DNA from: Gonapodya prolifera JEL478
Lineage: Eukaryota > Monoblepharomycota > Monoblepharidomycetes > Monoblepharidales > Gonapodyaceae
Assembly: GCA_001574975.1 (NCBI GenBank)
Contig: KQ965847.1
Location: forward strand, 62,001-126,000
Direction of reading: 5' to 3'
Length of the DNA: 64,000 nucleotides
Shown here: positions 48,134-58,786 of the stretch, in pieces
Position numbering within the stretch: the first letter of the stretch is position 1
Layout of the letters: the number at the start of each line of letters is the position of its first letter
Made by a program: the position numbers and the translations under genes
Notes under the pieces: model-generated
The model's database searches: none
What the model was told of the DNA's origin: nothing
What the model saw: the letters and a program-made list of their open reading frames with translations, nothing else

Positions 48134-49457
48134 TCACTTTGCCTGTCGCAATTGACGCCTTGTTAGTTCTTCCTCATACTGTACCCACATAGCATCCGCA
48201 ATACCATTGCGAATTGCACTTGGAGCCTTGTCTGCCGTCATATCTTCCATAACAAAATCCACCCCTGCAACCATCCTGTCCTGTCCTTGCCCCATGGCTG
48301 CCATTCTCTGAAAGTCCTCCCACTCCTGTACAATCCAATCATCCATAGAATCGCCCTCCAGAAGGATGAAATTGTGTAGCACCACAGTAGCAATGAAAAT
48401 ATCACGCTGGGTGACAACACTGTACTCCATTGTGGTGCGTAGGGCAGCAAAGCATTGCTCTAGAATGCCGAAAGCGCGCTTGATGACATTTTGGAGGGAG
48501 GAATGTTGCAAGTTGAATAGTTCCTGGGCGTTCTGGGGCCTGGAATGCAATATGGACACCAATCTATCAATTAGAAAGGAATTGCCAGTCAAATACAACT
48601 CACCTTAGTCCAAAAAGTCCCCATTCCTTCAGATGGTACCGTACTGTCTTGTATGGTGTTAGAACTAACCGTGAGAGTGCATAGCCAGCATCCCCAAGGT
48701 ATAATTGGCCCCCAGGTATAGAAAATCCCTTTGCTATAGCATCTTGGAAGATGGGATTGTCGTGGGCAGACCCTTCCCATCCGGCCAGTACAAAGGTGAA
48801 CAACATTGAGAAGTTCACCACAGCCAGAATGTTCTGGGACAGCCCTCCAGACCTATCCCTACAAGGTGCTTGCTCTGAGTATGGAATCCACACAGGTACA
48901 TGCGTTCCATCAATTGCTCCAAGTGCTCCATTGAAAAATGGGGAGAATCGGAGATTGTCAGTGATTTGTGAGGCAATTGGCGCATTTGCAGATGGCTGGA
49001 CAATGTAAGAAGGTGCCAGACTGACAATGGTGTTTAATACGGCATGGAAGTACTTGGAAACTGTCCATGATGAGTGTTGGAAACAATCCTGAATTGTCGG
49101 CTGGGTTGCACCTGTCCGCGTGATTGTCAAGAACATGAATACCTGTTCTTCCACATAGACATTCTGCAAATCCTTGAGCAATCCCCTCTCCCATAGCAAA
49201 TCGACCAGCCAATGGAAGATTGGCAGTTCCATTCCAAGCAATGCCCACGCCCACTGAGAGTTGCCACTCAACACCTCGTCAACATACGCCGCACCTTGAA
49301 GCAACGAGTCCATCACCCGATTGCAAGCGGCAAATGAACGGCGCTGGCTTGCAGCAGCAACTGCTGCAATTGCAACAAATGAAAGTCCCATCCACACTAG
49401 TGCGCTGTCCGTCACACCATAATCTTCGTCTGATGAATCCCAAAATCCATTGGCCAT
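48134..49457 (-). CDS. PIF/Harbinger transposase (DDE_Tnp_4 family)
   Basis: Exons 49457-48604 and 48539-48134 splice in phase (GTGAGT donor, TTCCAG acceptor) to 419 residues. The helix-turn-helix region precedes QVFMFLTITRTGATQ and HSSWTVSKYFHAVLNTIV. The catalytic core has the first Asp in GALGAIDGTHVPVWIP, the second in GWEGSAHDNPIFQDAI, then YLGDAGYALSRLVLTPYK and RPQNAQELFNLQHSSLQNVI. The third acidic residue is expected in N-V-I-E-R-A-F-G, but the codon at 48481-48479 is AAG (Lys), giving NVIKRAFG. If the alignment holds, cleavage activity should be lost although the frame is intact. The C-terminus is HNFILLEGDSMDDW...EEELTRRQLRQAK. It is transcribed towards the Myb-like gene; the stops are about 120 bases apart. 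Confidence 0.87.
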
Positions 49458-49696
49458 ACTTTAGACAAGGCGTTCTTGCTGCTCCTGTGGTGGAGGACGA
49501 AGTAGAGGATGGGTCAATTGCAGAAGTATATGAAGCTCTTTAATAATAATGCGCCTCTTTATTATAATTTCCCAATAATGCAAGTCTCTTGGTAGCGGGC
49601 TCTTTAATCCCAATAAATTCTCTTTAATTCTAAGTCAATTTATTGGCCAAGGCATTTAAAGAGTTTTTGGGAATAAACCTCTTAAATTTTAAGAGT

Positions 49697-49710
49697 TACC
49701 AAAAGGGCCC
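49697..49710 (-). repeat. Right terminal inverted repeat of the Harbinger element
   Basis: TACCAAAAGGGCCC, exact complement of 46301-46314, followed by TGA. Confidence 0.88.
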
Positions 49711-49951
49711 TGAATTGTCCAGATTGTTCTTTTCCCTTAATACCCTTGAAATAAGCTCACATTGGTAGCTTTTTCCTTTAACCCCTTCACTCATTGGATT
49801 TGAACAGAGTTTCCCAGTCATCAAGGATTATGTATGCATTACAACTAGTATTTTAACTGTAAAAATTTTTCATAGTGTCTTAGCAGTGGTACAGTTTCTT
49901 GAAAGAAATGTCCTCTGTTCAAGTCCTTGGAGACCTACATATCATACCTTC

Positions 49952-50189
49952 TGTCACACTGACATCCACTAACGTGGAGTATATAGTGTAGTATGAGTGT
50001 TGGGTATTAGCTGCTGTGCCACTACTGTGGCCGCGGGTTTAGATGTGCACACCTGCAGGACGTGCCCTAAGTTTGGCATCACGTTCCTGCAGGTGAGTTC
50101 TGCACATTACGTCTTGCTATGTACATCTGATCATAAATACACGTTCCTGCAGTTTACAGGCTCGTGCAGCTCACCTAGGTTGTGTAGCA
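49952..50189 (+). mobile_element. Solo-LTR-like repeat, copy 2
   Basis: A 238-bp copy, inverted relative to copies 1 and 3, with the same TG...CA ends. It is flanked by a perfect 5-bp duplication CCTTC (49947-49951 and 50190-50194). It is nearly identical to copy 1, with two substitutions and one 2-bp length difference by eye. Together with copy 1 it forms a 5.5-kb inverted pair around the Harbinger element. Different target duplications show the two are independent insertions. Likely young; family undetermined. Confidence 0.65.
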
Positions 50190-50194
50190 CCTTC

Positions 50195-50635
50195 ACTGAT
50201 GTGCCTTTTTTTTCCAATTTTCAAGAAAACTTCTCTCAAACAGTTCTTCAATGTTTATTTGTAGACTAATCATGCCATTTTATGAACTTGTGTGAGTTCC
50301 TGAGGTCAGATAATTACAAGTTGCTGCAAAAATTATAATCCCCCATATGTTCATTCAAATATGCATATCAATTCCCTATGCTAAACGTAACACCAAGCAA
50401 TTAGTTAGTTAGGTACCGGGTACTCACATTTCTAGAAATAAGTCCAATGTGCTGTGCTCCCTCATGTCTGCCCATGACGCTCTTGTAATGATGCTCATGG
50501 AACCCACCAACACCTTTCCATGCCTTGATTTTAGGAAAATATTATTCAACTACAATGAGCAGTCGTTCTTTGATGCCATCATTCTGAAAAATGGCCTAGT
50601 TCACAATTCATTGACAGGTTTACGCCATACTGTCT
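50195..50635. other. AT-rich spacer between LTR-like copies
   Basis: There are about 440 bases without a recognisable gene or repeat. The short open frame at 50449-50694 runs into the repeat and has no motif. Confidence 0.35.
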
Positions 50636-50875
50636 TGCTACACAACCTAGGTGAGCTGCACGAGCCTGTAATCTGCAGGAACGTGTATGTGTGATCAAAT
50701 ATACATAACAAGTCGTAATGTGCATGGAACTCACCTGCAGGAACGTGATGCCAAACTTAGGGCACGTCCTGCAGGTGTGCACATCTAAACCCGCGGCCAC
50801 AGTAGTGGCACAGCAGCTAATACCCAACACTCATACTACTCTATATATTCCACGTTCGTGGATGTCAGTGTGACA
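50636..50875 (-). mobile_element. Solo-LTR-like repeat, copy 3
   Basis: A 240-bp copy in the same orientation as copy 1, with TG...CA ends and about 95% identity to copies 1 and 2 by eye. It is an older insertion. Flanks TGTCT (left) and TGCGT (right) agree at only three of five positions, so the target duplication is eroded or one flank was exchanged. Confidence 0.6.
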
Positions 50876-51527
50876 TGCGTAGTTACATTGTCATTCCAAT
50901 GACTGAACACACAGGTGCTGCAAAACCTGGGTATGAGTTGTTTCATTTGGTAAAATGGACCATTCTTGCAACCTGCACACATGTACAAAGAAAGAATGCA
51001 CTGTTCAAAACCTTACAGAGAAACTCATGATTGCCATTGTTCTCAGCCAGTAAACTCTCTGAGTGAAGTGCTGTGAGCTGTGAAAGTTTTGCGGCTAAAG
51101 TGAATCATCCATTTTGTACTGGGGAAATGCTCAGTATCCTAAAAGCAACAAACACCTTCCAAGCACAAAATGGACATCATCAACAATTAAAGAATTCAAG
51201 CAAAATAAGTCAAGCAATCATTCCATATTTCACCTGTTGCCTGCCGGCAAGTCAAACAGTCACCTCTGAGATTTGTTCCGGTTGATTATTCCCATTTCAC
51301 AGGAGGTTGCCGATTAGACGACGATCTCACTACGGATTAGGGGTTTTCCTATGATTGGTAAGATCCTACAAACAAATATGTAATTCGATTTCGCTGCATA
51401 CTTTTCGCTTGCACTGGCAAGACCGTCGTGCCAAAGGATTTATTACCTCTTCCGCGTGCTTCCCGTGCCCCGGACTCGCGCAGGCGTCGTTCTCTCTCCT
51501 CTGCATTCTGTCTCGCATCGCCGTTTC
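50876..51527. other. AT-to-GC transition upstream of PUS3
   Basis: No gene is visible. Composition changes from AT-rich to GC-rich at about 51300-51450. The promoter and leader of the PUS3 gene must lie here. Confidence 0.4.
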
Positions 51528-53419
51528 ATGTCCATCGATATCTCCACCCTTTCCCGCGATGAATTGATCGTTCAACTTAGGAGCCTTGTGAAACAAGTCG
51601 ATGAGCTGAAAGCAGCCTCTGGAGCTGGAGGTCTCGGACTGGAAAGCGCTCTGTCGAGTGCAAAGAGGACCAACGGGACTGAAAACGTTCTGAAGGAGCG
51701 GGAGCAAAAGCGGAGGAAAGTGAGCGAGATGGCGCAACAACCAGATACTGAAATGGAACTCGCAAGCGATCCTGCCGCCATTGAGTCCCAAAGCGGAGCA
51801 AGCAATGTGCCCTCACCAGTGCGAATGAAGGAGCGGCGCGAGTTCAATTTCTCCCGCCACACTCGCCGCCCCGTTGCGCTCAAACTTTCCTACATCGGAC
51901 ATGACCTGCACGGGTTCGCGATGCAGCCTAACACGGCAGCTGGGACAGCTGGCGACCGGTCTGGTGCACCCCGGCTGGTTTCCGCTCATGGGAACTCCGC
52001 CCAGCTGGATACTGTCGAGTCTGCACTCTTCGCGGCGTTAATTACAGCCAAACTTCTCGATGAAAAGGAGGAAAGGAGGAAGTGGGCGTATGGGCGGTGT
52101 GGCCGGACGGACAAGGGAGTGTCGGCTTTTGGGCAGGTGAGGGTGGGCCAGTAAACGAATTTACCGGGCGGAGCGCAAACTTGAAAGTCATTCTGTGCAC
52201 TCGCCATGCCATTTGCAGGTTATTTCTATCCGCTTACGCTCAGCCCTTCCTGCCGGCGCCGCCCCCCACGTCGTCCCGTGGGATGATGAGTCCCACCTCG
52301 CCACAACGTTCTTTCCATCGGCGCCGGACGAAGACGATGATGAAAGTGATCAAGCTGCGGCGGTTCCGGTTGTACCAACAGACGCCGAGTGCAACAACAC
52401 ATCGGACCCCGGAACTGCCTCACCCACCCAGGATGTGAACGCATCCGAACTCGACTACCCCCATCTCCTGAACCGGCTTCTTCCACCCACAATCCGCATT
52501 CTAGGGTGGAGTCCCGTACCTCCGACGTTTAACGCGCGGTTCAGCTGCCGATCGCGGCTGTACCACTACTACGTCCCCCACACTCCGGACTTGGACGTTG
52601 CCGCAATGCAGCAGGCGGCCGAGGCGTTTGGGGCCGGGGTGGACAGGGATTTTAGAAACTTTTGTGTCCCGGACAAGTCCCTCAAGAAGGCGGGCAAGGA
52701 GGTGCGATACACGCGTACATGTCTCGGGGTCAAGGTCCAGCAGGATCCTGCTCCCCCAGCCCCGGCCCACGCCCACCCCTCGTCACCCCTCGCCCCCCTC
52801 CCGCTCCTGACCATCTCGGTCCACGCCACGTCTTTCTTGTATCACCAAGTACGCTGTATCGTTGCCGTTCTGCTCCTTGTGGGACGCGGGCTCGAATCGC
52901 CAACCCTGGTCGAGCGCTTACTGGACCCGGCCGAGTTCCACCGCGGCCGTCCCAACTTTATTATTGCACCAGCAGAGGGGCTCGTCCTGGTCGGGGCCGG
53001 GTATGATGGGTGGGGGATCACGTGGAGAGCGGGTGCAGACGCCGAGAGGAATGTCGCGAGAGGTGTATGGGAAGGATGGCGCGAGGGGGCGGTCAGGACG
53101 GCCGTGTGGGGCGGGCTGGCAAGGGAAGTGGGAGCCGGGCGGGTGGTCACAACCGTTGTCGGTGGGGTTGGTGGGGTTGATGTGGGTGTGGCGGGTGGGG
53201 ACCAAGCGTGGGGACCAGGCGAAGCGGGAAGGGTGGGGTTCGGGGCGTGGAGGGAGGGAGGGCATGGGGAGGGCGCGAAGGGGGCGGCGGGAACAGGTAA
53301 AGGAAAGAAGGGGAAGGCTTATGTTGGTGGTAAGTGCGAAGTGCGGGGGGTTGAAGGTGGTGAGGTTGACTGGATTTCTTTGACCCACAGTACTTGACCG
53401 ACAACGGATCCCATATTAG
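51528..53419 (+). CDS. DEG1: tRNA pseudouridine(38/39) synthase
   Basis: Exons 51528-52136, 52219-53329 and 53391-53419 splice in phase to 582 residues. The TruA-family catalytic motif CGRTDKGVSA (nucleophilic Asp) ends exon 1. It is preceded by RRPVALKLSYIGHDLHGF, with a longer insertion (GTAGDRSGAPRLVSAHGN) than usual. Later blocks are NARFSCRSRLYHYYV (F-S-R-Y substrate pocket), DRDFRNFCVPDKS and TSFLYHQVRCIVAVLLLVG, all typical of Pus3/Deg1, which modifies U38 and U39 of the tRNA anticodon arm. The N-terminal ~90 residues contain a basic, Lys/Glu-rich segment (LKEREQKRRKVSEM). The C-terminus after GAGYDGWGITW is an unusual ~110-residue Gly-rich tail ending in a tiny third exon (VLDRQRIPY). 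A Pus1-type enzyme is unlikely because the NFC and YHQVR blocks fit Pus3. Confidence 0.87.
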
Positions 53420-54246
53420 AAGCACTCGAATTTTTGTCGACGCGGAAAGTGAGCTTTTTCGTAATTTCCGACGGGGTGAAACATTCACGAGAGTGCGAGA
53501 ATCAGTGGACACGTAGATACCAAGCCGGTACAAGTCCACATACGTCGAAAGATAACTCCGTATCTGAACATATACCGTAAAAATCGATAATTCATGAGTT
53601 TGTTCAGTTTACCACACCACACCAACCTGCATTCCACACCCAAGATGCGCTGGACCCGGATTCTCCTCAAAGAAGTGAATATTCCTTTTTATCTACCCTT
53701 CCCCGAGTGAAAGATGAAAGGATGCCCTCGCGTAAGCGACCGAGGAGAAGGTCCACAAACCACGACCTCCAATCGCGGTATGACACGCGGAGGGGGCGGG
53801 CCGGGAAGGAGCGGAAAAGGCGCTACGCGGTGTAGAGTGGGTGCTTATTGAGGCGAGGGAACAGAGGTGCCGCTTGACGAGGCGTGTTTATCGGTGCGGA
53901 GGCTCAGTGTGATGTGGTGTCAACGATGGAGCGATGGGCGCTCGGCACGGTCTTCGGACGGAAGGATTCGGCTTGTTCGGGAGTTTGAGTGGTTTTTGTG
54001 GCTCTTTTGGGTGGATACTTACGTGTCGTCTTCTATGTGCGAAACACGTTCCATTACCTTGGACGACAACCACCGAAACCGGCACTCTGCCCGCCAATGC
54101 GCCCTTATACTCTGCTCCACAATCTTCTTTAATGCTCTTCTCGCCAATCCCTCCCTACCCTCCACTCGCTGATATCCACCCGTTGATATCGCCACCGTCC
54201 TCCTGAACAACCCACCCCCTCGACACCGACACCCCACCGAACAAAG
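53420..54246. other. Intergenic region plus unresolved first exon of the NDUFA5 gene
   Basis: The frame of the NDUFA5 exon has no ATG upstream to a stop at 54184, so a small first exon with the ATG must lie somewhere in this 0.8 kb. I could not place it with confidence. Open frames at 53867-54172 and on the minus strand show no motif. Confidence 0.4.
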
Positions 54247-54597
54247 ACGACTGGCCTGACTGGTTTGGCCGTCCACCCGAACCCTCGACCGGCGCTCATC
54301 TCGCTGTACCAAAAAACCTTGTCTGAACTGTCTTCCATTCCCGAGACGGCACTGTACCGGCAATCCGTCTCGGCCATCACATCCCACCGTCTCCGAATCG
54401 TAGAATCATCTGAAGACGTGAGCAAGATCGAGCACGAGATCGCCGCGGGACAGGTGGAGGAGCTGATCCAGCAGGCGCAGGACGAGCTGGGGTTGTTGGA
54501 GAAGGTTAAGGGGTGGAAGCCGTGGGAGGCGCTCGAAGTGCCTGAGCCCGAGAAGCAGTGGGAGTACACGTTTTCGGAGAACAAGGGTAGCAGGTGA
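54247..54597 (+). CDS. NDUFA5: NADH:ubiquinone oxidoreductase subunit NDUFA5 (main exon)
   Basis: The exon encodes TTGLTGLAVHPNPRPALISL, then LSELSSIPETALYRQSVSAI, ESSEDVSKIEHEIAAGQVEE and KVKGWKPWEALEVPEPEKQW, ending SENKGSR. This matches the ETC_C1_NDUFA5 family along its length: human NDUFA5 starts with KKTTGLVGLAV and has the LEEIPKNAAYRKY and KLEDQLQGGQLEEVI blocks. It is an accessory subunit on the matrix-facing arm of complex I in the mitochondrial inner membrane. About 116 codons are visible, against ~116-125 residues in family members, so only a few N-terminal residues (usually M-x-KKTTG) are missing and lie in an unplaced 5' exon. The acceptor is near 54246, or the exon may begin a little upstream. 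Confidence 0.85.
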   Translation, partial: TTGLTGLAVHPNPRPALISLYQKTLSELSSIPETALYRQSVSAITSHRLRIVESSEDVSKIEHEIAAGQVEELIQQAQDELGLLEKVKGWKPWEALEVPEPEKQWEYTFSENKGSR

Positions 54598-54856
54598 TAA
54601 GGGTGGAGTGCGGTGTACGGTCTGAGGTGTTGGGTTCATGGGGTGTGGGTGTGGGTGTGACATTGCGGGCAGAGGGTAGTGAGAGGAGAGATTTGATAAA
54701 GTGACTCCTGTTTGCAATACATGTCATGGCTGTCGGGGGAAGAAAGAAGTGTGTAGATTTGCTGTGACAGTCGTATTGCCGCCCCATATAACCACAGCAC
54801 ACCACAACATTCCAGTGAAAACGCCTCGACGCAAAAGCAGCAGACACTGCCCACTG

Positions 54857-57800
54857 ATGCTGCACAACGGCGAGTCGCAGGTGGTCCGTGCGCGCGGCGG
54901 CGGATCGCAGGTGGACTCCGAATCAGCCAGCGCCATTGCGAAGACGGCGACACGACGGCCGACGGCCGATGGATGCGCGAAACTCGGCGACAACGATGCA
55001 CACCCGACAGTGCAAGTGCTGGAAATATACAGATGTGAGGTGCAATGTGGGCTGGACCTTGTCCGGTGGAAGAGCCTGACACCGTCACGTCATCGCCCAC
55101 GCAGACACCGTCGACGTGCCATACTTCGCCACGCTCACTGCAAACGCACTCGCACACGTGGTACCGCTGCGCCACACCCAGACCCCGCTGTCGCAGATGG
55201 ACGCGTTCAACGACTCGCACGTCGCCTTCGATCTCAGAGTCGGCGACGGCGTGTTCAAGGTGCGTGACACTCGCTCTACACTCTCCACCGTCCTGAGCTC
55301 GCTATTGACTGTCCTATGCGTACAAACCACGCCTGGCCCACACTCCCAGACCAAACTCCACTTGCACAACTCACTCAACCCCCTCGTCCTCTCGGGCCTC
55401 ATCCGAAAATACGCTCTCCTTTCCATCTTAAAGACGTCGAAACTCACAGCCGAAACACACGAAGGCGCTCCCTCGTTCTATGTTGTCACAGCACTCAAAG
55501 TCATCAACCACCTCAATGAACCCTATGTCGACGTGGACGGGTGCCTGCGTGAACATGGCGAGGCCGCTCCAGAAGGCGTAAGTTCCTATCGCATGTGCCA
55601 CCCAACAAGGCGCCTTACAACCCCCCACCCCCACACACTCCACCCGTAAGATGCACCACCGCCTCGCGACACCCCTCATCATCCGCACCTCCAACCCCCT
55701 CCTATCCTCGCGCGGTTGCTCCTCAGACCCATTTATTGACACTCTGCTCAACCCTCCGCATAAATCATGGCTTGCTGTCACCCGAGCCTCGCTCATTGCT
55801 GACGCAACCACAACATGGACACCCGACGCAGATATAGCACCGTCAGTCACCCTCCGGGACGACAAGGACACGTTTCAATTCACACACATACCCCTCGCCC
55901 GTCTCTGTGTCACATGGGACATACAAGGTGGTGGGGCTGTGCACGGCCCCGTAACGATCGGCCGCGTCCTCTCGTGCTCCCAACTGGCCTCCTTCGCCAA
56001 CACCTCCGACGGCGGACAAAAGTTTCCCTACCTGTTTAGTTTCACCATCTGGGACCCCTCGCTTGGATCGCTAGCTCCCTCTAGTAGCTCACCTACCGCT
56101 CCTTTCATTCATTGTGCTGCTGGTGGCACCCCCCCGTCGGTTACCGTCACGTGCTGGAACGCCCTGGCTTGCCGCGTGCACGCCTTGATCCGCCCGGGGG
56201 ACGTCGTGTGCGTCGGCGGGAACTACCGCGCCAAGAAGAGGGCGCCCTCCGCAGTGCTGCAGGGAGCCGGCGCCGACGCGGCCGTGTCGGGAAAGAGCAC
56301 ACAGCCCAGATGGGAGCTTTCCCTGAATGATTATAACCCGCGCGCTTGGATCCGGATCGTGCGTGGTGAGATGTGTCTGGTTCAAGAGGTTGACTCGCAT
56401 TACATCAGCTAACCCCATTCATCCCGGCAACCCGCACCGACCCTCGTCCCCGCATAACAGACCCATCAACTCTTCCACTCCCTATCCCCTTCCTCCCCAC
56501 CTACTCACCCCCGCCTTCGTCGCTTACACTCGCATCCTCACTCCCACCACACATGTCCCTCTCACTCCATCTGCGCCCCGCGTGGGTCTCACCACCTGAA
56601 CGCATTCTGTCTCCCGAGGGCCGCATCGACGAGACGGTTTGGGTCGCTGGGCCTTCTACGTCTCACGCCGGTGACGAGGCATGGATCAGGCTTCGAGTCT
56701 CGGCTCGGGCTCAACCGGGGTTCGTAAGAAGCGCGGACGTGGCGGCGAGGGAGGGAAAGACCGTCAAAGCGGGCAACGTGCTCGTCAACATTCCCCACGT
56801 GCGCGCACGTTGGGCGGGTGAGCAGGTAGCGATGGATGTTGGATGGGTCGTGGCGGGGCCAGGGAGTGTAACGGAATGGGTAGATCCGGAGGGGGAGCTG
56901 CGGGCTGGAGGAGTGGAGGGGGTGGAACGCTCGCTTGGTGAGTGCCGATCGAGCATGGCTATGTTATGACCAGATCCACTCACCAAACTTGCACCTTTCG
57001 CACCCCGCCCCCCGCCAAAGTTGGATCCTACATCGACCCCTCGCTTCCCTTCCCCAACTATTCGTCCTTCCGCACCTCGCTTGCCCAGGCCGCCACGCAA
57101 GACCCGCTCGGCGAGGACGGCGATCCTGGGGCGGACAGTATTGTTGGGGTCGGGTGAGTGGGCGTGGACGATTGCACTTGCCGGACACTTGACGTCTGAC
57201 GTATGACGCCTGACAACTCGCACCGAACCACCACCCCACACCCCCGCTCCAACCAGCATGCTCACTTCGATCCTCCCTGGCCTTGTCCTTCACGAACGCC
57301 GCCGCGTCGTGGTCCAAGCGACGCTTGCCAGGGTGGACTTGAGCGGGTTGGCGGAACGCATCTGTGAAGGGGTGGATCGATTGAGGTCGAGTCGTCGAGA
57401 CGGCGAGGCAAGCGGATCGAGGACGGAGCACGATCAGCCGATAGTGCGAGATCGATTTTCGGTGTCGCCGGCGCGGTCTGGTGGGTTTGACTCTGCGATG
57501 TGTCCACGTATGAGGTGGACGCTAAACACGCGCTACGTGTTTGAAAGCGACCGCGCCTCTCAGTCCCTCCACTCCCCAACGCCCCTCCACGACTGATGTG
57601 ATAACAGTCCCCTTGTCCGATTTTACGGACGTCCCGGGTCAGCGTTTCTCCCCGCTTCAGTCCTCACCTGCTCGATCGACCAGCCCGTCTCCTCCAGTCC
57701 GACGTGACCCTTCATCGCGAGGTGGGCCTTCAACTAACCACGGAACGAGATCGGGGGGCGGAGATCGGTCAGGTCGAGCGTCGGGGTCGGGCATGGATGC

Positions 57801-58622
57801 GGACGAGGATGAGTTTGTTGATGCGATTGAGGGTGTTAGGTGAGCCCGCGTTTTGGTGGGTGGCTTGAACTTGAACACCGAAGCTGAAGAAAGTTGTAGC
57901 TCGGGGTCGTCGTCGAGGCCTCGACCAGTGCCGGCGACTCAAGCAGGCGAAGAGAACGCGGTAGTGATGTGCAAGTATGTCCCGAGGGTGATGTCATATC
58001 ACGTTTTCCCGCGTCCAGCAGATGCACGGGTACGTTTTTTAAATAATATTTTGTCGGCATTTTCGTTGTGGTGTTCAGTCTCAATTCCAACAATATTCCT
58101 CCACAGGAACTCTCGACTGAACAAGCGCCAGTAGTGTTTACCCTCGTATCCATTGCGCAACCTCACATACGACTCCAAGCCCTCGTGGGGGCCAACATGA
58201 AGTATTTTGAGACTAAGAACGGGACGCCTCTGGCCCTCGCGGGGGACATCACGATCCTTTGGTCGCTCCTTGTAGTGCTACGGGGAGTCATGGAACCTCA
58301 CGAGTGGCGCCGGTGTTTGGTGATGGTCCAGAAAATGCGTACCTATGTCGAAACCGACGCGTCGAGGAGTTCCGTGCCAGCGCATTCTGTGATGACTGAT
58401 CTGGTTGGAACGGTCACTGGCAAGGTTATGGAAACGGTAGAGAGGGTTGCATCGTCGAAAGTAATGTGCGTCGTGGACTTTGTGCGGGATGATGCGGAAC
58501 CGGACCAGTTTGGAACTGAGTATCGTTTGGGCAATGATGCGCAAGTGTTGGGTCGCATGAGTGGATCAGACAGGGTACGATGCATGGTTTCACAGATCTA
58601 TCGTGTGGAGGTATTGGATTAA
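54857..58622 (+). CDS. RADX-like RPA-related single-stranded-DNA-binding protein
   Basis: The first four exons close in phase: 54857-55034, 55105-55259, 55350-55577 and 55651-~56365. Later exons are near 56560-56937, 56995-57155, 57258-57540, 57600-57840 and 58107-58622. Landmarks match human RADX (recalled): TVQVLEIYRY (human TVLAVQRY); AFDLRVGDGVFK-TKLHLHNSLNPLV ([24 protein letters not shown]); PLARLCVTWD (SLSHLEMTWN); SVTVTCWNALACRVHALIRP (SVIMWNALCPEWYKSLRV); VGSYIDPSLPFPNYSSF (IGGYYPYPPVPETFSKYSS); LHERRRVVVQA (REQKRIAIQG); LALAGDITIL (AVAGDIIKA). The order is the same throughout. RADX carries OB folds, binds ssDNA at stalled forks and limits RAD51. A Ser/Pro-rich linker (57600-57840) ends in an acidic DADEDEFVDAIEG. 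Alternative: another RPA1-like OB protein. The stop lies 165 bases from that of the convergent homeobox gene. Confidence 0.65.
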
Positions 58623-58786
58623 GGAGCGATACGAAGAGGGTTTTTTTTTGTCAAAAATATGGTAAATTGATCACACATGCAGGGAGAAATTATGATACAT
58701 TATATAGCCATTCAAGAGGCCACGATTCACTGGAATACTTTGTAGATCCACGAGTTGACGACCAAGATTAGTATCAACATGCCACT

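Larger units (their letters stand above)
46301..49710. mobile_element. PIF/Harbinger DNA transposon, complete two-gene element
   Basis: A 3,410-bp element has 14-bp perfect terminal inverted repeats GGGCCCTTTTGGTA (46301-46314 and complement at 49697-49710). Flanking trinucleotides are TAA on the left and TGA on the right, compatible with the family's 3-bp TWA target duplication after one change. Both subterminal regions (46320-46580 and 49540-49690) are full of short motifs of the type CTTTATT/AATAAAGAG that may bind the Myb-like protein. Inside are a Myb/SANT-like gene (+) and a DDE transposase gene (-) arranged tail to tail, the standard PIF/Harbinger layout. Both frames are open after splicing, which suggests recent insertion. 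The transposase, however, has Lys where the catalytic Glu is expected. Confidence 0.88.

Noticed and set aside
51366-51883. Minus-strand frames opposite the first exon of the PUS3 gene
   Set aside because: Shadows of the plus-strand coding exon, which carries the catalytic CGRTDKG motif.
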